Source: a virus. From it: a DNA stretch of 64,000 nt. The position numbers and the translations under genes were made by a program. Each line of letters starts with the position of its first letter. Position 1 is the stretch's first letter. The DNA lies in IMG/VR virus record IMGVR_UViG_3300042558_003926, positions 62,001-126,000 of that record. One strand, given 5' to 3'. Below, one piece after another: positions 38,806 to 46,634 of the stretch. The notes under the pieces are model-generated. The model saw nothing but the letters and a program-made list of their open reading frames with translations, was not told where the DNA came from and ran no database searches.

Positions 38806-40473
38806 ATGAAATTTAATACTAAACAAATATTCCAGGGAGATTCTAAGAATGACGTAGTTGACAAGATTAATTATAATTTTGATCAAATACTTTCATTCGG
38901 GGTTGGCCCGGATGGACACGGAGGACCTAGGGGAGCTACCGGCATATTTGGACCTGCGGGTAAAAAAGGAGCAACGGGATTGAGCGGTTCTAGAGCTAAT
39001 AGATGGGATTCTGGTAGCAATCAGCCTTCCAATTCTACACAATACGATCTGTGGATAAATGACAATGGAGATCTTGATTCGTATAGTGCAACAGGTTCTT
39101 GGAATTTTACTGGATTTAACTTTTATAATTCCCTATACTTTAAATTATATAATTGGATTCAAGGACCAGCTGGTGTTACTGATAAGTATGTTATTGGATT
39201 TAAAGATACACTAACCGCTTCTAGCTATTCTTTTGTTGTAGGCGACAGCTCCTTATCTACATCAGATTCTAATCCGAATAAATCTAAGCTAATAGTTTCT
39301 ACAGGGGATCAAATAACTAGACCGATATTTTCTTTTGAAAAATCCGGATCATCTGCTACTGGATTTCCTTCATTCTATTGGGAGTCATTGGGCAATTCAA
39401 ATAATTTAATCCTAGATTCATACGGGAATTTGAACATTGTCTCATATCTTTCCCTCCGTGTTACTACTGCAACTAGCGGAAGAATACTATTGGATTCAAC
39501 TAAGACAGTGATTAATTCGCAGAGCAGATCATATTTTACCGGGAATGGGGATTTAAGTTTTAATACAAATACGACTGTTGGGTCGGGGTCACCTTTTTTG
39601 GTAAGTGCAAGTGGGTTTGATATCACCAGTACGGAATTTTTATCATTCCCTAATTTTTATATAAGAACATATAACTTTGGATCCACCGGTGGATATGCTC
39701 TAAACTCCTCTCCTTCGACCGTCATCAATGACGGCGGTATAAGATTAGAGGTTTTGGATTCTAAGGCAGATAGGGTTTTTCAATTTAAGGATCTTTCTGG
39801 ATCTTCAGTTTTATCTGCTAGACCGGTATCAACACTTTCCACTGCAGGGGATATGGGACAGATCATATTTGGTTCAACTGGATCATCTGCTGGAGCAACT
39901 GCTGGACCTTATTCATATCACGTATCCAAAGCTAAACTTCTAAGGTATGCAACAACAAATACAAGTGCAAGAAGCTATCTTTCTTCTTGTTCGGCCACAT
40001 CTACTAATGTTAGAAACGTATTTGAACTTACATCAACTGCTTTTGATAGTAGTGTTATAGTCATAACTCCTACCTCATTTAGCGCTTTAACTAATTTTGT
40101 TTACATAGGAATACCAACTGCACCGGGAAGCACTCTTAGTAACGTGACTATATCATCCCATGTTAACACATATAGGATAATTCTAGATGACATTAGTTCT
40201 ACTTCACTTCAATATTACTTAAGAGGGATTGTATATTACTACTGGACATCTAACAATACGGGTTGCTATAAATTTGCTGACTTTAACACCGACGAGACTT
40301 GTCGATTTGTTGATCTTACATACATACCCCCCGCTAATTCTTATAATGCAAATCCCAGGATTTTTTATAAGACATGCTCCGGAACAAGCGGATATTTAGA
40401 TCTGGGAGAAGTATATGCGATAACTTCACCACCGGCATCAACAACGGGTTCAGGAGGATCCTCATCATCTTAA
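38806..40473 (+). CDS. Collagen-like tail fibre protein, paralogue 3
   Basis: This 555-residue protein follows paralogue 2 by two bases. The anchor DKINYNFDQILSFGVGPDG leads into Gly-X-Y repeats (GPRGATGIFGPAGKKGATGL, about 43-62) and the block GSNQPSNSTQYDLWINDNG, matching the other two paralogues. The C-terminal region is beta-rich, with a Cys-containing portion late in the chain (CYKFADFNTDETC, then KTCSG) that the others lack. It ends in a Gly/Ser tail. It contains an AGATAG motif near residue 364. Confidence 0.65.
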   Translation: MKFNTKQIFQGDSKNDVVDKINYNFDQILSFGVGPDGHGGPRGATGIFGPAGKKGATGLSGSRANRWDSGSNQPSNSTQYDLWINDNGDLDSYSATGSWNFTGFNFYNSLYFKLYNWIQGPAGVTDKYVIGFKDTLTASSYSFVVGDSSLSTSDSNPNKSKLIVSTGDQITRPIFSFEKSGSSATGFPSFYWESLGNSNNLILDSYGNLNIVSYLSLRVTTATSGRILLDSTKTVINSQSRSYFTGNGDLSFNTNTTVGSGSPFLVSASGFDITSTEFLSFPNFYIRTYNFGSTGGYALNSSPSTVINDGGIRLEVLDSKADRVFQFKDLSGSSVLSARPVSTLSTAGDMGQIIFGSTGSSAGATAGPYSYHVSKAKLLRYATTNTSARSYLSSCSATSTNVRNVFELTSTAFDSSVIVITPTSFSALTNFVYIGIPTAPGSTLSNVTISSHVNTYRIILDDISSTSLQYYLRGIVYYYWTSNNTGCYKFADFNTDETCRFVDLTYIPPANSYNANPRIFYKTCSGTSGYLDLGEVYAITSPPASTTGSGGSSSS

Positions 40474-40496
40474 AAATAAAATAAATTATATCGAGC

Positions 40497-40760
40497 ATGA
40501 CAAATTTAACCAACAAAGAGAGAGAAGAAATTCTCAATATATCTAAAAATTTTGTGGAGATACATCAGAGAATAATGAAAATAGAGGAGAGGATTAAGGA
40601 GCTAGAATCGGAATCCTCGGTTCTTATAGGAGAGTTGGAATCTTGCAGGGATAGGGAATTTCGTTTCGTTTCGGAACTCTCTGATAAATACGGAGAAGGG
40701 ACATTAGATCCTCTGACTTTAAGGTGGGAGATTGCCACTGAAAAAAAAGAAATAGTTTAA
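40497..40760 (+). CDS. Small coiled-coil protein
   Basis: This 87-residue protein is almost entirely a charged helix (KNFVEIHQRIMKIEERIKEL and onward, residues 16-50) with heptad-like spacing, followed by a short C-terminal tail. It has no membrane segment. It ends one base before the membrane-anchored gene at 40762, so the two are probably co-translated and may form a pair. Function unknown. Confidence 0.55.
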   Translation: MTNLTNKEREEILNISKNFVEIHQRIMKIEERIKELESESSVLIGELESCRDREFRFVSELSDKYGEGTLDPLTLRWEIATEKKEIV

Positions 40761-40761
40761 A

Positions 40762-41595
40762 ATGGAAAAGATTAAAAAAGTTCTAGATTTTGTAACATCT
40801 AGAGGATTTATGCTAATAGCAATAGTAGTTTTGATTCTGCTTTTTTTAAGACAGTGCGGAGTTGCTAACGATGCAGAGAAAGAGGCCAAAAGGGAACATA
40901 ATAATTATTTAGCTTCGATAGATTCTGTTAGAACAATCAAAAAAGAAAGGGATCATGCAATATACGAGAAATCAGCTTTCCAGTTAAAAGTTAGCGAGCT
41001 TACTCAGGAGCAAACTGATCTAATTAAAGATCTAGGTCTTAAGAGTAACGGAAGAGGAACAACACCCAAGACTGTTATCCAATATGTTGTTGAATACAGG
41101 GAGGTTGTTAAAAATATACCTTCCACGGTGGATAAAGATCCTGACGGTAGCGAATCGATTACTTTTTTACATAATCCTGAACTAAAGGGGAAGAATAAAT
41201 TAAAGATAGCGGGTAAAGTTCCATATTCGGTTAATATATTGAGAGATTCAACAGATTCAACAAAATATTTCGCGGAAATAATACCCGGAGGAACAACTCT
41301 GGATATAGAGCAAAGTATTGATATAGTTACTGGGGTTTATATGGAGCCAAAGTCTAAAAGAATAATGACAAGGGTAAGTACAACATTTCCTAATTTAACT
41401 TTTAGTGAGATCAATTCTTTTGATATTACAGACAGTCCGGAAACAAGACAGCTAATGAAATCTGCTAGAAAACAATTTGGTCTGGGATTAAATCTTGGAT
41501 ATGGTCTTAACATGGGTACTAATGGAATAAATCCGGGTGTTTATGTTGGGATTGGTCTTCATTACTCTCCTAGATTTTTGCAATTTGGAAAATAA
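40762..41595 (+). CDS. Membrane-anchored coiled-coil protein, possible spanin-like
   Basis: This 277-residue protein has one N-terminal transmembrane helix (residues ~15-31, GFMLIAIVVLILLFL) followed by a Cys at 33, then a charged coiled-coil region (~36-90), a beta-rich middle and a C-terminal Gly/aromatic stretch (GLGLNLGYGLNMGT, then VYVGIGLHY) resembling the last strands of an outer-membrane beta-hairpin. An inner-membrane anchor, a periplasmic coil and an outer-membrane-like end could bridge the envelope as spanins do, but no lysis partner (holin) was identified. Similar membrane-anchored proteins are common in phages of Bacteroidetes. The function is tentative. Confidence 0.5.
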   Translation: MEKIKKVLDFVTSRGFMLIAIVVLILLFLRQCGVANDAEKEAKREHNNYLASIDSVRTIKKERDHAIYEKSAFQLKVSELTQEQTDLIKDLGLKSNGRGTTPKTVIQYVVEYREVVKNIPSTVDKDPDGSESITFLHNPELKGKNKLKIAGKVPYSVNILRDSTDSTKYFAEIIPGGTTLDIEQSIDIVTGVYMEPKSKRIMTRVSTTFPNLTFSEINSFDITDSPETRQLMKSARKQFGLGLNLGYGLNMGTNGINPGVYVGIGLHYSPRFLQFGK

Positions 41596-41603
41596 ATTAA
41601 AAA

Positions 41604-43916
41604 ATGGCTTTTACTACAACATCTAAATTTGTTCAGATTACTCCCTTTCTACTAATGGAGTACATGTATGCTGATGAGCCTACCCCTGAATCCTATTTCG
41701 TAAATACAGGATCAACCACGGTGGGCTATGAAAAACTTGTGAATGGATATCTAAGTAATGACATCCAGATTTTCAACCCTGGTGTTGATTATTCAATCAC
41801 TCATAATACTTCAGATGATAGTGTTGTTAGAATAAGCGAATCCTCTTTTGTTACCCTGGATTCAAATCTCATAATACCTTTTAACGATTATAGTGACGAG
41901 CTAACTAATACATCAAGTCTTCCGGTAACATTTCCCTCGAACTTATTAGTTGTTTATGATTCGGTAAGGTACCACATCAGAGCGGGATATAATTTGAATA
42001 ATATAGACGGCGTTGTCATGTCTATAGAATACCAGGATCAGGATCTATCATATGTTACTGTTTCTCAAATAGTAATTAAGAAAGGGACACAACAATTCTA
42101 TGTTTTAAATCCAAATCCTATAAACATAGGAGCAAATATTTACGACAAATACTTCGAGATTAAAATCCCTAATCTGAAAGATATGGGGGATAAATATCTA
42201 GCTGCTTCATCTACTTTTAAACCGCAGACTCTGGCTTCTTTAATAAGTAAAAGCGGGGATGGATTTGTATATGGTGCTCCTATTAGAATTAGTGCATGGC
42301 AGATTCAGAACACTGTCGATTTCAACGGATACGAAAGATATAACACCGCTAAAATATCTACTCTATCTTTAGAGCAGGAAGATCCTTTCGCTAATATAGG
42401 AGCAACAATAAAGGAATCTGATCAGGGACAATTCTTTGAATATTATGCAACTGATAACGAGGGATTTGTTGAGGATTTCATTCTTTTTCAAAACTCAATA
42501 GGGAATGGTTACTATATAAGCCACGAAATAGAGGTTCTTGAGCAAATTGGAGCAGCTTTGATAAAAACTTCACAGTTTCAGTCAATCCAGACCACAGCAT
42601 ATGACTCACCTAATTATTATAGGCCAATCGTTAAAAATGCCGGAGTTGCTGTTAGCTTTATGCTAAGATATACTATGTCCTTAATAAACAGTGTGGATCA
42701 ATCTAGAATTACCAGAATCTCCACTTACACTTCAAATAGTCCTTCTCAGTGGGGTACAACTATAACTCCTTTACAACTTAGCAATTTCCCGCAGGTTCAG
42801 AAGATATACAATAGAGTTTATGATCAGCCTCAAATTAATGTTTCAGGAGGATCTATGAACATTAGACCTAAGGAGATAGTTAAATACGTAAACGTTTTTG
42901 TCGATCAGAATTTTGTTACCGCAACAGTGAGCAATCTAAAATTTGCAAACAATAAATTAAGTTCAGAAAAAGGTGCTGGAGAAACTATAGCGTACGGAAC
43001 CGGTAAATTGACATTCTCTATATCTCCATTTGATAACTTCTATAAGTTCTCGTTTGTAAAAAGCGGACCGTCGGGAGACCCTGTTCAAATAGACCTTAGT
43101 AATTCGGGTAAATTTAATATCTCATTTGTCAATTCAAATGGGAATAAGATACAGGTTCCCGCACTAGATGATAAAAATTTAGCGGATCCGGTTAAGGGAG
43201 AATTAGCTTTCAAAATAGATGAATCTACATCAACACAGATTCTCCAACTGACAGATAGAAGATTCTTTGTTACCAACGGAACTACAGTAAACCCGGGGGT
43301 TAAAAGTGTTACTGATAGTACCAAAAAGAAAGTTGCAGCAGGAAAGAATGCTCTAGAAAATACAATTCAGGCTGTGGTACAAGCAAGGAGAGCACAGGCT
43401 AATGCTATAAAGGGCTCAAATGTAGTAGTTTCCCCTTCTACCGATAGTGTGCTTGGATCTGTTAATAACACAAATTCTGTTATGTATTGGGGCTATTGGA
43501 AGAAGGAAGGTGAGGAGGATTTTGTAACCGGAGCAACCGGAGATGCTTCGGTTTCTACGTTTACCTCAGGAACTAGTGGTAGCGGATTCATAGGAACTCT
43601 AGAATCACCAGCTACACCTTCGGTTAAATCTATTAAGCCTGCTTCAGGAACATCAGGAACTGCTTCGGTTGGAACACCTACTTCGGCTCAAACAAATCAA
43701 GTTCTAACTGGGGCTGCACTCATAGCAGCTCTAAGCGCTGAAATGGCAGGATATAAAGCTATTGGATGGAAGGATGCCATGATTGTTGATTACTTCTTAA
43801 TCCCAGGAAAGGCTGGAAGGATCAAATATCCAAATATAACTGTTGATGCTGTTATCAAGGCGGGTGACGGCATACTTGCTCCAGGAACAATTGACGACTT
43901 GAAAACAAGAAAATAA
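41604..43916 (+). CDS. Unknown virion protein (770 aa)
   Basis: The family is not recognised. The N-terminal 560 residues are mixed beta with Asn/Tyr-rich loops, including a conserved-looking YYRPIVKNAGVAVSFMLRYT segment near 346-365. Residues ~575-605 form a basic, Ala/Gln-rich helix, followed by a Ser/Thr/Gly/Ala-rich linker (~640-700) and a small C-terminal alpha/beta unit. It stops 3 bases before the tube-like gene, so it may be a tail or neck component. I compared it mentally with T4 gp18 (sheath) and saw no support for that. Confidence 0.5.
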   Translation: MAFTTTSKFVQITPFLLMEYMYADEPTPESYFVNTGSTTVGYEKLVNGYLSNDIQIFNPGVDYSITHNTSDDSVVRISESSFVTLDSNLIIPFNDYSDELTNTSSLPVTFPSNLLVVYDSVRYHIRAGYNLNNIDGVVMSIEYQDQDLSYVTVSQIVIKKGTQQFYVLNPNPINIGANIYDKYFEIKIPNLKDMGDKYLAASSTFKPQTLASLISKSGDGFVYGAPIRISAWQIQNTVDFNGYERYNTAKISTLSLEQEDPFANIGATIKESDQGQFFEYYATDNEGFVEDFILFQNSIGNGYYISHEIEVLEQIGAALIKTSQFQSIQTTAYDSPNYYRPIVKNAGVAVSFMLRYTMSLINSVDQSRITRISTYTSNSPSQWGTTITPLQLSNFPQVQKIYNRVYDQPQINVSGGSMNIRPKEIVKYVNVFVDQNFVTATVSNLKFANNKLSSEKGAGETIAYGTGKLTFSISPFDNFYKFSFVKSGPSGDPVQIDLSNSGKFNISFVNSNGNKIQVPALDDKNLADPVKGELAFKIDESTSTQILQLTDRRFFVTNGTTVNPGVKSVTDSTKKKVAAGKNALENTIQAVVQARRAQANAIKGSNVVVSPSTDSVLGSVNNTNSVMYWGYWKKEGEEDFVTGATGDASVSTFTSGTSGSGFIGTLESPATPSVKSIKPASGTSGTASVGTPTSAQTNQVLTGAALIAALSAEMAGYKAIGWKDAMIVDYFLIPGKAGRIKYPNITVDAVIKAGDGILAPGTIDDLKTRK

Positions 43917-43919
43917 GAT

Positions 43920-44468
43920 ATGTTATTAAATCCGAAACAAAATAGTTTTTTCTTTCAGTTTCCCAAAGGATTCTTTCCGGAAATCATAGTTGAGAAGTAC
44001 TTACCTTATCTTAAAAAACAACCGATTCCGTACGACAGCCTTTCTCAGTATGTTAATAGCACTATTCAGACTATAAGCTTTCCTAGTTTACAATTGGATT
44101 CTGTAGAGCAGGTTAGACCGCTAGGTAAAAAGATCACTTATAAAGGATCTACACCGATACAGGATCTATTTAGTAAGGATCTTACGGTTCAGTTTAGATT
44201 AGTGGATGGCTTCATCAATTATTTTATATTACTAGATACGATTCTGTGGTATGTTAATTTTGCACAAGAGCAAGTTTTTATCCAGAATTTACCTTTAAGA
44301 ATTATGGATAGTGAGGGAAATATAGTTGTATCCGCTACTTTTCAACAAGCTATAATATCATCATTCTCGGAACTTCAATTTGCTTATACCGCTAATGCAG
44401 CTCAGGATGCTAATTTTACCATGGGATTTAAGTTCAACTACTTAGATGTAAAATTAGAAGCTAAGTAA
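43920..44468 (+). CDS. Tail-tube or tube-initiator-like protein (gp19/gp54 type)
   Basis: This 182-residue protein is close in size to T4 gp19 (163 residues). The C-terminal half shows the tube-fold pattern: DLTVQFRLVDGFINYFILLD, a Trp-containing helix, then LPLRIMDSEGNIVVSATFQ and a final pair of strands ending FTMGFKFNYLDV. The N-terminal half (INSTIQTISFPSLQLDSV region) fits the tube sandwich. It could be the tail tube, the tube initiator or a baseplate tube-like cap. It is the last gene of the structural block; a GATATATA motif follows immediately. Confidence 0.5.
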   Translation: MLLNPKQNSFFFQFPKGFFPEIIVEKYLPYLKKQPIPYDSLSQYVNSTIQTISFPSLQLDSVEQVRPLGKKITYKGSTPIQDLFSKDLTVQFRLVDGFINYFILLDTILWYVNFAQEQVFIQNLPLRIMDSEGNIVVSATFQQAIISSFSELQFAYTANAAQDANFTMGFKFNYLDVKLEAK

Positions 44469-44476
44469 GATATATA
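44469..44476 (+). promoter_or_regulatory. Putative late promoter motif GATATATA
   Basis: GATATATA begins right after the tube-like stop codon and ends 18 bases before the start at 44495, the standard spacing of this motif. Confidence 0.55.
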
Positions 44477-44494
44477 GATCAAATAAGGAAAGAA

Positions 44495-44734
44495 ATGAAA
44501 AAGTATTCAGAATTACAGGAACTAAACGAGATGAAATACGGTCAGCCACTTTTCACAGAAAAGGATCGTATGAAAAATCTATTGGTAGCAGCATCAGGGA
44601 ATGACCAAAGAGTTTTAAATGATCTAGTTAACTGTTTAACTGACGAGCAGATGAAGAAGTGCTACGATAAGCTTTCCCAAGTATATGGTTATACTGGAAG
44701 CACTGGTCAAAAAATAGTTCCACCTAGTCTATAA
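44495..44734 (+). CDS. Small protein of unknown function
   Basis: This 79-residue charged, mostly helical protein has two Cys residues (about 47 and 56) and a short Gly/Thr tail. It has no membrane segment. It is the first gene after a GATATATA motif and stops 5 bases before the RuvC-like gene, so the two are probably co-transcribed. T4 has small late-transcription and replication factors near gene 32, but I see no sequence basis to name it. Confidence 0.5.
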   Translation: MKKYSELQELNEMKYGQPLFTEKDRMKNLLVAASGNDQRVLNDLVNCLTDEQMKKCYDKLSQVYGYTGSTGQKIVPPSL

Positions 44735-44739
44735 TTTTA

Positions 44740-45450
44740 ATGAATTTAGTCGGAATAGATTTTTCGATCAACTCGCCAGCTTTCTGTTGTCTTAAAGATG
44801 GTGTATACACATGGGGTTCTGTGACCAGATCCGAGCGATCCAAAGAATCCCTAATCAAGAACACAAAGAAGCCATATTACTGGTTAGACTGTGACCCAAA
44901 TTTTACTCTGGATTTTATAGAGAAACAAGATTTACCTGAAGACTATAGCGGAAGAGAAAGAATGAAGATAGGGTACTTTTTAAGCATCGTAGATGGACTT
45001 TGGGACAGCATTAAGGGTATAATGGGTAATTCAGATTTTAGTGTGGCTATGGAGGGTTTAAGCTTCTCTTCGAACGGAAACGCACTAATAGATATTTCGA
45101 TGGCAACATCTTTGCTAAGAGAAAGAATAATCAGAGAGGTTGGTGTGGATTCGTTTTACGTTTTCTCTCCAACCAGTATAAAAAAGTTTGCATTAAAGGG
45201 CAATGCTAAAAAAGATGAGCTTTACGAAGCTCTATGTAATTTTAAAGAGGACGAAACAAATTTAGAGGTATTTACTAGAATGTTAGCAACCAACAAGGAA
45301 GAATGGGTAACTAAAGCCAAACAGGTCAATAAACCCATTGATGATATTGTTGATGCAACTTGGATTAATTTGTATTTAAAAAAGGAATTAGAGGGAATTT
45401 ATGAAATTAAGAGAAAATTGGAAACCGAAAAAGCTTCTCCTACGATCTGA
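44740..45450 (+). CDS. RuvC-like Holliday-junction nuclease
   Basis: This 236-residue protein has the RuvC/RNase-H-fold catalytic set: Asp7 in GIDFSINSP, Glu105 in VAMEGLSF, and the C-terminal acidic pair in PIDDIVDATWI (Asp201/202 and Asp205). Between them lies the FSPTSIKKFALKG strand-helix (about 142-154), where RuvC proteins carry a P-x-x-V/I-K-x-x-x-x-G motif. RuvC-type enzymes cut four-way junctions. T4 itself uses endonuclease VII (gp49), which has a different fold, so this would be a replacement. Its place next to gp32, UvsY and UvsW fits recombination-dependent replication and DNA packaging. Confidence 0.75.
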   Translation: MNLVGIDFSINSPAFCCLKDGVYTWGSVTRSERSKESLIKNTKKPYYWLDCDPNFTLDFIEKQDLPEDYSGRERMKIGYFLSIVDGLWDSIKGIMGNSDFSVAMEGLSFSSNGNALIDISMATSLLRERIIREVGVDSFYVFSPTSIKKFALKGNAKKDELYEALCNFKEDETNLEVFTRMLATNKEEWVTKAKQVNKPIDDIVDATWINLYLKKELEGIYEIKRKLETEKASPTI

Positions 45451-45465
45451 TATCTTCGGAATCGT

Positions 45466-45473
45466 TATAAATA
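45466..45473 (+). promoter_or_regulatory. TATAAATA, exact T4 late-promoter consensus
   Basis: TATAAATA lies within the first copy of a CGTTATAAAT direct repeat (45463-45472). It is 134 bases before the gp32 start, so a transcript starting just downstream would carry the whole structured leader. Confidence 0.5.
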
Positions 45474-45486
45474 AAAAATCACGCAA

Positions 45487-45496
45487 CGTTATAAAT
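45487..45496 (+). repeat. Second copy of CGTTATAAAT direct repeat
   Basis: CGTTATAAAT occurs at 45463-45472 and again here, 24 bp apart. It may be a second, weaker late promoter (TATAAATC) for gp32. It abuts the hairpin that starts at 45497. Confidence 0.5.
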
Positions 45497-45607
45497 CTTA
45501 GGGATGGACCATAGATCCAATCCCTCTTATTGTGGGCTATCCAATCGTCCTAAGAATTGGAACAAAAATAAAAATTTAAATAAAAACTAAAATTAATTTA
45601 AAAAATC
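45497..45607 (+). promoter_or_regulatory. Structured gp32 leader with pseudoknot potential
   Basis: Hairpin A pairs GGGATGGA (45501-45508) with TCCAATCCC (45516-45524), eight pairs with one bulged A. Hairpin B pairs CCAAT (45541-45545) with ATTGG (45556-45560). The loop of B contains CCTAAG (45549-45554), complementary to CTTAGG (45497-45502), so a pseudoknot can form that partly competes with A. From 45561 to the ATG at 45608 the leader is almost only A and T and unstructured. T4 gene 32 mRNA is autoregulated by a pseudoknot followed by an A/U-rich stretch bound by gp32. The same layout here suggests the same control, by analogy. Confidence 0.55.
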
Positions 45608-46582
45608 ATGAGCAATTTAGACATTTTTAATTTGGACGCAGAGTCATTTGTAACAAAGACTAACCAAGCAGGAGGATCGAAAGATCTTGAATTTTACAAG
45701 CCTTATCCAGAAGATGGAAAGGATGGAGTTTATAAATCATTAATCAGATTTATCCCTAATTCAGAAAACCCAGCAAAATCCAAAATCCACAAATACTATG
45801 TGTATTTGAACGACCCAGTAAGTGGAAATGGATTTGCAGTAGATTGTCCTTCAACAGTTGGTAAAAAATCTATTCTTAAGGACCTTTTCTGGAAATTGAA
45901 AAATTCACATTCAGCAGCTGATCAAGAATTGGCAAAGAGTTTTTCTAGAAAGGAAGATTTCTATTCACTAGTTCAAATCGTACAAGATAAGAACAACCCA
46001 GATTTAGAGGGAAAAATTATGATCTTTAAGTTTGGAAAGAAAATAAATGAAATGATTGAGGCACAGCTTCAGCCAGAGTATGGCGATGCTTGTAATCCTT
46101 ACGATCTTTTCGAAGGTAGAGAATTTGCTATCAGTGTAAGAAAAGTTGGTGAGTGGAATAACTACGACCTATGTTCATTCGTAGGTGAAAGAACACCAAT
46201 TAAAATCGAGGGATCACAAATGAAGAAAAACCAAGAGGATATGAATAAAATCTTGGAATACTTAAAGACAGGTCCTAGAAATCTATCATCTTTCGATTAC
46301 AAAGATTGGGATGACGAGGTAAACGATAAAGTTATGGCGGTAATCAGAAATACTGTACCAGAGCAAAGAATCGTAAACGAGATAGTAGGAGCTGTTTCTT
46401 CCGCACCTTCTAAACCAAATCCGGTTCAGCAGCCGCCAGTATCTACCCCTAGCTCATCTTCGCAAATGTTAGAAGAAGTTTCTAACACTAAAGTCGGAGG
46501 ACAAACACCGAAAGAGACCTCGTATGAAGCTCCTTCTACGTCGTCTTCTACATCATTAGATGATCTTTACGCAGATCTTTAA
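45608..46582 (+). CDS. 32: Single-stranded DNA-binding protein gp32
   Basis: This 324-residue protein coats single-stranded DNA in replication and recombination. It matches T4 gp32 over the OB-fold core: VYKSLIRFIPNSENPA, the QIVQDKNNPDLEGKIMIFKFGKKI block (about 128-150) and RVGEWNNYD-type strand near 185 (here RKVGEWNNYDLCSF). The C-terminus is Ser-rich and ends SLDDLYADL, equivalent to the acidic tail of T4 gp32 that recruits partners. Of the four T4 zinc ligands only one (Cys80) seems to remain; the CPxC pair is replaced by PSTVGKKS-type sequence. A strong terminator follows directly, making a monocistronic unit as in T4. Confidence 0.92.
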   Translation: MSNLDIFNLDAESFVTKTNQAGGSKDLEFYKPYPEDGKDGVYKSLIRFIPNSENPAKSKIHKYYVYLNDPVSGNGFAVDCPSTVGKKSILKDLFWKLKNSHSAADQELAKSFSRKEDFYSLVQIVQDKNNPDLEGKIMIFKFGKKINEMIEAQLQPEYGDACNPYDLFEGREFAISVRKVGEWNNYDLCSFVGERTPIKIEGSQMKKNQEDMNKILEYLKTGPRNLSSFDYKDWDDEVNDKVMAVIRNTVPEQRIVNEIVGAVSSAPSKPNPVQQPPVSTPSSSSQMLEEVSNTKVGGQTPKETSYEAPSTSSSTSLDDLYADL

Positions 46583-46597
46583 TTAAAATTATAAATT

Positions 46598-46630
46598 GGG
46601 GGCAAGTCTCTGGGCTGCCCCCATTTTTTA
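46598..46630 (+). terminator. Rho-independent terminator after gp32
   Basis: GGGGGCA (46598-46604) pairs with TGCCCCC (46616-46622) around an 11-base loop, followed by A and six T. It is the most GC-rich hairpin in the window and ends the gp32 unit. It ends four bases before the primase ATG at 46635. Confidence 0.9.
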
Positions 46631-46634
46631 TATT

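Noticed and set aside
41604-43916. Tail sheath (gp18)
   Set aside because: No sheath-like N-terminus or C-terminal motif is visible; only the nearby tube-like gene suggested it.
46596-46634. GTG start for the primase
   Set aside because: The extra 13 codons lie in the gp32 terminator hairpin; the ATG at 46635 gives the normal gp61 start.
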